Virus record (IMG/VR): IMGVR_UViG_3300030101_002579
Coordinates: 1 to 20,621 of that record
Strand: one strand, 5' to 3'
Length of the DNA: 20,621 nucleotides
DNA from: a virus
Position numbers and translations under genes: made by a program. The notes beneath the pieces were generated by a model that worked only from the letters and a program-made list of their open reading frames with translations, was not told the DNA's origin and did no database searches. Shown piece after piece: positions 9,032 to 14,094 of the stretch. Each line of letters opens with the position of its first letter. The stretch's first letter is position 1.

Positions 9032-11205
9032 TATCTACGTCCGTCTGGTTGTATATCTAATCTAAAAGTCCCTAACTTCCAGTTTTGAGAAGAAGAGGTA
9101 TTTTCTATTTTTAATGCAATAGCTCTAGCTCTTGCTCGTGTATCTACTTTTTGTGTAGCTGTTGAAACTGTAAATGGTCCTAATGATGAACTAGATTGGG
9201 CATCATTTGGAAAGTTTCTTAATTGTAATGTAACTTGTGCATTCCCTGTTTGAGATATAAAATCTGGTATAAATCTTCTTATCTTCATTATAAACTCACC
9301 ATCTCCTCTAATGTCAGGTGTGCCTGTTGTTGCACCTCGTGCGATTCTTTGAGTAATATCAAAATCTCCAGAAGCTATGTTAGCTGTGATAGCTGTTATA
9401 GTTCCATTTTTATTTTGATCTGTCCCTGTTTCGTGTTCATAGTATATTGTTGTGCCTTCTGTGTTTCCTACTACATCAAAAGATGTATCAGTTCCAGCAT
9501 CGTATTCCGCTGCGTGTGGTAAACCAAATACTGCAGAATCTCTCCACATTGTTCTAGCTAGTGTTCCGTTTGTCCAAACTGGCCTTTGTGGTGAAGAATC
9601 AAAATAGTTATATGCAACCATTCTGTTTACAACAGAAGATGAGGAAGTTGGATAGAACCACATGACTTCACCAAAAAGATTATTTAATCCAGCAGATACC
9701 ATTTGGTTACCAGATGTTAAATTAATATCGTCGTATACAAAATCTTCTACTAAGCATGGTAGTGATTCTAGTTTACCAGCATATCTAAAAAAACCATTCT
9801 CTGACATCCAGTATGCTGAACCATCTACTTCAACACATGCATTTTTTCCAACGAGTCCGCAGTTAGTTCCAACCTGTGCAAACGCAAAGGTAAAAGGTTG
9901 ACCAACAAAACGTTGTGTAAATAATGCTGTATCAGTCCAAACATAGATTGCATCTCTACCTCTAATAGCTCCTATAATCTTTGATCCGTCGGCCAGTCTT
10001 TGTGTGCCTGCTGTATTGGTTGCTGTGGGTGTATATGTATTTATATCCTCTTGATCAGAGAATCTAATAAACATACTATCTTGTGTTTGTGTATCTCCAA
10101 TAGTTGTTTCTGTTCCAAAAAATACTAAGTGACGATCTGGTGTAGATACTACCATGTGTCTTGATGCTGTTGGTGCTCCAGATATAATTGTAGCTCTAGT
10201 AGTTGTTGCATTTGATAATGAAGAGTCCCATTCAAAACAAGCATTGTTTGCAATTAAACAAATAGCTTTGTCACCAAAATTATCTATGGACCACATACCA
10301 GGTTCGATAACTAAGTCTCCTGATGCAGCTTCACCCCATGCTACAAAGTCTGACGTGTCGGTAACTGTGGCTCCATCACTGTGAGATGCAGCTGTTGTAT
10401 TTCTAACACCTCTAGTTACACCTGTTAAAGTGTTTGATGTAATACCTGTGTAAGACATTTCTTCAGTCCCTATTTTAATAAAGTTAGTTCCTGTGTTAGG
10501 AAACTGAGAAGCGTCCGTTAATACAATAGTTGTTGTTGAATCATTAATAGCACCATTTAAAGTAGTAGTTGTTGCACCTGGCTCTTCTCCACCCCATGTT
10601 CCTAATGACCAACCAAAACCTCTTGCTTGAACGGCAGGTCCAACAGGATAATAATGTTGAACTCTAATACCACCTGATGTTGTAGCACCAGATCCAGATT
10701 CATTTGATGGCATTGTTATTGTTAAAGTTGTAGTAGATGGTACAGATGTTACCATAAATTTTTTGTCATCAAAATCAGATGCACTAAAATTAGAACCAGT
10801 TATAGCAGTGAAACTATCTAATAAAATTATTTCACCCGCAGAAATATTGTGTGCTGAGGGAAAAGTAATTGTAACAATAGGCGAACCATTGACTGTGCTA
10901 AAAGCACTTGTTAAAGTTGTTGTAGTTTTTATAGGGTGTATGTCATGAAAAAGACCACCTGAGAATGCGTATAAAATTCTGTTTGTACCTATGATTGCAT
11001 ACTTTCTACCTACACTATTGATGTAGTGGTGTAGACCTCTAGTAGCTCCCGTTAAAGCATCTGTTCCTAATTGTTTCCATCCACCTATCTTTTCTGGCGT
11101 GCCATATCTAAATCTAACATTATCGCAGTCTATCCACTGGCCTTCGGCTGTGGTTGCAGATATTTGTTTATTGATTCCAGGTTGGAAACCTATTTTTTGT
11201 AGCAT
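9031..11205 (-). CDS. Tail hub/nozzle protein, P22 gp10-like
   Basis: 724 residues. The N-terminus (GFQPGINKQ, then WIDCDNVRFRYGTPEKIGGW at about residues 24-43) is a hallmark I recognise in marine phage proteins related to P22 gp10, the hub or packaged-DNA stabilisation protein that forms the tail nozzle. Later blocks fit the same family: MVVSTPDRHLVFFGT near 345 and YWMSENGFFRY near 450. It is much longer than P22 gp10 (472 residues). Part of the excess comes from two apparent beta modules, about residues 95-182 (HNISAGEIILLDSF core) and 209-283 (TTIVLTDASQFP, then LTGVTRG). The ATG at 11205 follows GAGG by five bases. The gene comes after the oxygenase cassette, across a 68-base gap with a palindrome. 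It probably seals the tail after packaging and may bind fibres. Confidence 0.85.
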   Translation of the reverse strand: MLQKIGFQPGINKQISATTAEGQWIDCDNVRFRYGTPEKIGGWKQLGTDALTGATRGLHHYINSVGRKYAIIGTNRILYAFSGGLFHDIHPIKTTTTLTSAFSTVNGSPIVTITFPSAHNISAGEIILLDSFTAITGSNFSASDFDDKKFMVTSVPSTTTLTITMPSNESGSGATTSGGIRVQHYYPVGPAVQARGFGWSLGTWGGEEPGATTTTLNGAINDSTTTIVLTDASQFPNTGTNFIKIGTEEMSYTGITSNTLTGVTRGVRNTTAASHSDGATVTDTSDFVAWGEAASGDLVIEPGMWSIDNFGDKAICLIANNACFEWDSSLSNATTTRATIISGAPTASRHMVVSTPDRHLVFFGTETTIGDTQTQDSMFIRFSDQEDINTYTPTATNTAGTQRLADGSKIIGAIRGRDAIYVWTDTALFTQRFVGQPFTFAFAQVGTNCGLVGKNACVEVDGSAYWMSENGFFRYAGKLESLPCLVEDFVYDDINLTSGNQMVSAGLNNLFGEVMWFYPTSSSSVVNRMVAYNYFDSSPQRPVWTNGTLARTMWRDSAVFGLPHAAEYDAGTDTSFDVVGNTEGTTIYYEHETGTDQNKNGTITAITANIASGDFDITQRIARGATTGTPDIRGDGEFIMKIRRFIPDFISQTGNAQVTLQLRNFPNDAQSSSSLGPFTVSTATQKVDTRARARAIALKIENTSSSQNWKLGTFRLDIQPDGRR

Positions 11206-11236
11206 ATAACCTCATATTCCTATTGGTCGAATGCTT

Positions 11237-11265
11237 AACATATACTAGTATATCCCTCACATCAA
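11237..11265 (-). promoter_or_regulatory. Weak candidate promoter of the tail hub gene
   Basis: On the minus strand TTGATG (11265-11260), 17 bases and TATGTT (11242-11237) form a weak sigma70-like pair overlapping the palindrome. The position is sensible, about 30 bases before the hub ATG at 11205, but the match is modest. Confidence 0.28.
11240..11253. repeat. 14-bp perfect palindrome upstream of tail hub gene
   Basis: ATATACTAGTATAT reads the same on both strands and lies in the 68-base gap between oxygenase 4 and the tail hub gene. It is the only other long gap in the window. It may be an operator or part of a promoter. Confidence 0.5.
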
Positions 11266-11273
11266 GCGAGACT

Positions 11274-11891
11274 TTAGCCCAAATTTAATTCATTCAAGCA
11301 CTCAGGCTCACCAATTACACCAGAAATAAAAGTATTAAAAGCCAAACTTATTCTAGTATTAGTTCCTTTTTTTGCTTCTACTTGATGAAGTGTGCTTGAG
11401 GGAAACATAACTAAATCACCCGTGCCAACATGAAACCACCACATGTGAGAGTTCCAAAGATTATAGTTTTCTACTTCAGGACTAATTTGTTGGTATTCTG
11501 ATTTTGTAAATTTAATTTTGTCATTGTTAATATCACAATCAAAATATAAAACACCTGAAACAAATGAATTTGGATGTGAGTGCATGTGATGAAATTCATC
11601 TTTTTCTGTGTAATTAAGCCAAGATTGAGTTATCCTAATATCTATTTTATTTTTAGGACAGATAACAGTATCTATATAATTTTTGCAATGTCCTTCTAAA
11701 AAACTTTTTATGTTTATAAATTCTTTTCTATTTAATATATAATTGTCTTTTGTATTAATATTACCATTATTTGTAATACAATGATTTTTTTGTTCTTTTG
11801 CAAATAATAATTCTTGATCTGTAAAATTCCTGTCCATTTTTATTTTATATACTGGTATAGGAAAAAGACTGTGTATTGTAGGTTGTTCCAT
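11274..11891 (-). CDS. 2OG-Fe(II) oxygenase 4 (TIGR02466-like)
   Basis: 205 residues with the layout of the TIGR02466-type putative 2OG-Fe(II) oxygenases: an N-terminal FPIPVYK strand, a His cluster at 101-106 (HHMHSHPNS) with SGVLYF, then GDLVMFPSSTLHQV containing distal His169, and NTRISLAFN with Arg180, the expected 2-oxoglutarate carboxylate partner. The proximal metal site appears as HxH rather than the classical HxD, which is how I remember this family. Reaction expected from the family: O2- and 2-oxoglutarate-dependent hydroxylation of an unknown substrate. Its ATG directly abuts the preceding TAA, with no good ribosome site, and a hairpin plus T6 tract lies over the junction, so expression probably depends on coupling. 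It is the last gene of the four-enzyme cassette. Confidence 0.85.
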   Translation of the reverse strand: MEQPTIHSLFPIPVYKIKMDRNFTDQELLFAKEQKNHCITNNGNINTKDNYILNRKEFINIKSFLEGHCKNYIDTVICPKNKIDIRITQSWLNYTEKDEFHHMHSHPNSFVSGVLYFDCDINNDKIKFTKSEYQQISPEVENYNLWNSHMWWFHVGTGDLVMFPSSTLHQVEAKKGTNTRISLAFNTFISGVIGEPECLNELNLG

Positions 11892-12464
11892 TTAAAAAAC
11901 CCAAGATACTAGAGAGTATCTTGTTCCTTTTGTTACTGGTTTAACTAGATGTGGATATAAAAATATTGATGGAAAAAGTAAAACATCTCCAGCTTTAAAT
12001 TTTATTTCATGATCATCAAACATTATAAACTCACCGCCTTGATAATCATCATTTAAAACTCCAACAATACTTAAAACTGGTATCCCTTTAATTTGTCCAT
12101 CAAATATGCTGTGAATATGATCATTATGTTTAGCCATGGATTGACCTTCGCTATATCTATTAAACCTAATATGACTAAAACCTTTCCAGCCCGAAAAACT
12201 TTCTCCACCAATTTTATCAACTACAACATATCTTTCTATTGCTTTCCAAATAAATTGGTGAATTTGTTTACTATAAGTAAAATTATTATTTTGAATAACA
12301 TCAAGTTCTTTATTTCCATGCATACTTTTTGAATCATATGAAAATGAATTAGTCCATTTATGTTTTAACCAACCCTCTTGTTCATTAAACTCCATTATAG
12401 TTTTTTCTAAGATATCTTTAGGAATCCAATTATCTAATTGTAGTATGTAATCTTTTAAATTCAT
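11892..12464 (-). CDS. 2OG-Fe(II) oxygenase 3 (prolyl-4-hydroxylase-like)
   Basis: 190 residues. The double-stranded beta-helix core is recognisable: HIRFNRYSEGQSMAKHNDH gives His113 and Asp115 of the HxD motif, YQGGEF near 141-146 matches the strand that follows in prolyl-4-hydroxylase-like proteins, GDVLLFPS precedes distal His172, and GTRYSLVSWVF supplies Arg182 for 2-oxoglutarate. All expected cofactor ligands are present, so the protein should be active. It is most like oxygenase 1 of the same cassette (both end in GTRYSLV.W), which suggests paralogy or shared origin. The substrate is unknown; protein Pro or Lys hydroxylation is only one option. The ATG abuts the previous TAA (TAAATG) without a ribosome site, so translation is probably coupled. 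Confidence 0.88.
   Translation of the reverse strand: MNLKDYILQLDNWIPKDILEKTIMEFNEQEGWLKHKWTNSFSYDSKSMHGNKELDVIQNNNFTYSKQIHQFIWKAIERYVVVDKIGGESFSGWKGFSHIRFNRYSEGQSMAKHNDHIHSIFDGQIKGIPVLSIVGVLNDDYQGGEFIMFDDHEIKFKAGDVLLFPSIFLYPHLVKPVTKGTRYSLVSWVF
11896..11922 (-). terminator. Terminator-like hairpin at the oxygenase 3/4 junction
   Basis: On the minus strand AAGATACT, loop CTCT and AGTATCTT form an eight-base-pair stem at 11922-11903, followed by GG and then a GTTTTTT tract ending just before the stop and the next ATG at 11891. The stem is AT-rich, so it is weak as an intrinsic terminator, and it lies in the last codons of oxygenase 3. It may attenuate transcription or hide the start of oxygenase 4. 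Confidence 0.35.
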
Positions 12465-12947
12465 TTAAAAATAATTAAAGTTTATATTGAATCTTGCTTT
12501 TTTATCTGTGCAGTTTGTACTGTTATGTTCAATTGATGGATTAAAAAATAAAGCTCTGTTAGCTTTAGATTCTATTTTTTTATCTCCTATAACTGTATAA
12601 CCATCACAATCATTTAAACTTAATATTAAACCTTTGTGTTCATACTTATAATCAGTATGTGGTTTATGATAAACAATTTTATCCGATCTTGGATAACAAT
12701 TACCCTTAACTCTTATTAGTGCTTTTGAAGCAATTTTTTTTAACACAGGTTCTAACACATAAAAATGATCGCTATTTATTGTATTTTTGTCATAAAACAT
12801 ATGGGTAAAGTATAATGATCTTGGTTCATTTTCTTCATCTTCAGCAGAAACATTTTGCTGATAAAACCAAGAAAAATGCCAATTTATTACTTTGTCTTTT
12901 ATATTATTAAAATCTGTAACGTTTAAAAAATTATCAATTACTTCCAT
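12465..12947 (-). CDS. 2OG-Fe(II) oxygenase 2 (short cyanophage-type)
   Basis: I choose the ATG at 12947 (160 residues, MEVIDNFLN) over the upstream in-frame ATG at 12965. An AGGAG lies four bases before 12947, the upstream start has no ribosome site, and the protein family usually begins near this point. In this numbering the ligands are His97 and Asp99 (KPHTDYKYEH), distal His141 (FFNPSIEHNST) and Arg152 (KKARFNINFNYF). The block GYTVIGDKKIESKANRALFF matches small phage oxygenases known from cyanophages and marine contigs. It lacks the EGGE strand of oxygenases 1 and 3, so it belongs to a different subfamily. It overlaps the end of oxygenase 1 by ten bases and abuts oxygenase 3. The substrate is unknown. 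Confidence 0.85.
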   Translation of the reverse strand: MEVIDNFLNVTDFNNIKDKVINWHFSWFYQQNVSAEDEENEPRSLYFTHMFYDKNTINSDHFYVLEPVLKKIASKALIRVKGNCYPRSDKIVYHKPHTDYKYEHKGLILSLNDCDGYTVIGDKKIESKANRALFFNPSIEHNSTNCTDKKARFNINFNYF

Positions 12948-13534
12948 GGTTCTCCTAAAGTCCATACAACAAGGCTATATCTAGTGCCACTAGTTATGGG
13001 TTTTACTCTATGCCAAACAAAAGAGGGAAATATTACTATAGACCCTTGTGTTTTTATTTCATCACACACTCTGATATTATTTTCTGGTCTATTTTTAAAA
13101 TCAAACTCTAGTTCTCCACCCTCGTATTCATTTGTATCATTAAGTAAAATTGTTAAAGATAATTTTCTTTGTTTGTTTACAATTGTTTTATCTTTATGTT
13201 CTTTTATCCTATCTGTAACACTATCTGTGTGCCAGCCAAAAAAATGATCTTTATTATAAATTGTAAACTGTGTTTTTTCAAATGTATGCCATTCAAAATT
13301 CCATTCAGCGTTATGATTAGCGTAATTAATATATGGTCTTAAATCATCATAAATAAATTTTTGATCTAACCAAGAAACATCACAATCCCTGTTTTTACCA
13401 AGTATGTTTTTTTGATTAGCATCGTACACTTTAGCTTTTTCTTTTGTAATGCTTAAACCTAAATTTATAACTCTATTACACCAATCTTTCGATAGAGCGT
13501 CTTTAAAATAATAGTAATAATTGCTTAGTTTCAT
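12938..13534 (-). CDS. 2OG-Fe(II) oxygenase 1 (prolyl-4-hydroxylase/PKHD-like)
   Basis: 198 residues with a complete 2OG-Fe(II) oxygenase core: FTIYNKDHFFGWHTDSVTD carries His102 and Asp104 of HxD, LTILLNDTNEYEGGELEF is the family's next strand pair, GSIVIFPSFVWHRVKPIT holds distal His175, and GTRYSLVVW has Arg185 for the cosubstrate. The N-terminal 90 residues are helical, with aromatic residues at the very start (NYYYYF). This is the first gene of the cassette. It follows a 52-base gap with a candidate promoter and an AT-rich palindrome, and two bases of its ATG lie inside that palindrome. No Shine-Dalgarno is visible, so if the promoter is real its transcript would have a very short leader. 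The catalytic residues look intact; the substrate is not known. Confidence 0.88.
   Translation of the reverse strand: MKLSNYYYYFKDALSKDWCNRVINLGLSITKEKAKVYDANQKNILGKNRDCDVSWLDQKFIYDDLRPYINYANHNAEWNFEWHTFEKTQFTIYNKDHFFGWHTDSVTDRIKEHKDKTIVNKQRKLSLTILLNDTNEYEGGELEFDFKNRPENNIRVCDEIKTQGSIVIFPSFVWHRVKPITSGTRYSLVVWTLGEPWK
12952..12956 (-). promoter_or_regulatory. Ribosome binding site deciding the oxygenase 2 start
   Basis: AGGAG four bases before ATG 12947, inside the last codons of oxygenase 1. No comparable site precedes the longer frame's ATG at 12965, so the shorter protein is preferred. Confidence 0.65.
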
Positions 13535-13558
13535 ATATCTTTATAATTAAAGATATAT
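13533..13558. repeat. 11-bp inverted repeat over the oxygenase 1 start
   Basis: Arms ATATATCTTTA (13533-13543) and TAAAGATATAT (13548-13558) are perfect complements around a four-base centre. The left arm includes the first two bases of the oxygenase 1 start codon, and the right arm overlaps the candidate -10. It could be an operator, or an RNA hairpin if transcription reads through from the fibre genes. Confidence 0.6.
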
Positions 13559-13579
13559 CATATTGGTTTTATAAGTCAA
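13552..13579 (-). promoter_or_regulatory. Candidate sigma70-type promoter of the oxygenase cassette
   Basis: On the minus strand TTGACT (13579-13574) is followed after 16 bases by TATATC (13557-13552), with TG one base before it (13560-13559), giving an extended -10. A start about seven bases further would leave a leader of only some 10 bases before the ATG at 13534. The call rests on consensus match in a very AT-rich gap, where chance matches are frequent. Confidence 0.45.
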
Positions 13580-13587
13580 AGATATAT
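13578..13587 (+). repeat. Third copy of the AAAGATATAT element
   Basis: AAAGATATAT occurs here and again at 13549-13558 in the same direction (29 bases apart), and inverted at 13533-13542. This copy lies at the candidate -35 and touches the stop codon of the upstream 164-residue gene. Three copies within 55 bases suggest a protein-binding site, although low complexity weakens the case. Confidence 0.45.
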
Positions 13588-14081
13588 TAGGCTAGTACCC
13601 AAGCAGATCCATTCCAATTGTAAAGAGTAAGGTCTCCTGCAAATGTTGCTTTTTGCCCCTGCCAACCTAGTACTTTTGTAACATCGTTTTGATGAACACG
13701 CTCGTTCCAAGTTAAATCCCAAAGAACTTGATTTCCCTCATGTTCATATGTTGTTATACTTGGTTTTGCAATCGGTGATTCCCACTGATAAGTAGTTTCA
13801 TTTAAAAGCCAACTATCGTATCTTTTAATTGGAAGAAAAGCATCTAGTGCTTGATCGTATCTTCCACCAACAATTGCAAAATTTTTTCTAAAAGGTGTGC
13901 CACCTAATAAATGTTCGTTTTCAGAAGTATTGTATGAAGTCTGTTTCCAAATACTACCATCATTAGGATAAAGTGTTTTAATAAATTCAAGACCAGCTTC
14001 TTCTGTAGGAGCGTCATTATTATTAATAATAATTACGCTTTCAACTATGTTTCCTTTTCCTAATTTTGCAAAATGTGCCAT
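13587..14081 (-). CDS. Fibre-associated marine phage protein, 164 aa
   Basis: 164 residues, beginning MAHFAKLGKGNIVESVIIIN. The pattern that follows (SIWKQTSYNTS, then PFRKNFAIVGGRYDQALDAF, then SWLLNETTYQWESP) is familiar from cyanophage and other marine phage proteins found beside tail-fibre genes. Those usually read K.YAGIG..YD...DAFIPP.P..SW.LDE.T..W. The C-terminus (LYNWNGSAWVLA) also fits. The biochemical role is unknown; a tail-fibre subunit, connector or fibre-assembly factor is plausible from position directly after the glycine-rich fibre. The start follows the TAGGAGAT motif built on the previous stop. Its TAA overlaps the third copy of a ten-base repeat in the promoter region of the oxygenase cassette. 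Confidence 0.78.
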   Translation of the reverse strand: MAHFAKLGKGNIVESVIIINNNDAPTEEAGLEFIKTLYPNDGSIWKQTSYNTSENEHLLGGTPFRKNFAIVGGRYDQALDAFLPIKRYDSWLLNETTYQWESPIAKPSITTYEHEGNQVLWDLTWNERVHQNDVTKVLGWQGQKATFAGDLTLYNWNGSAWVLA

Positions 14082-14086
14082 AATCT

Positions 14087-14094
14087 ATCTCCTA
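14087..14094 (-). promoter_or_regulatory. Stop-embedded ribosome site TAGGAGAT before the 164-aa gene
   Basis: The TAG stop of the tail fibre forms the first three bases of TAGGAGAT, with the next ATG five bases later. The same eight bases recur at 16341-16348 and 17936-17943. Confidence 0.7.

Noticed and set aside
12948-12965. N-terminal six-residue extension of oxygenase 2
   Set aside because: The ATG at 12965 has no Shine-Dalgarno and would enlarge the overlap with oxygenase 1; ATG 12947 has AGGAG at four bases and fits the family start.
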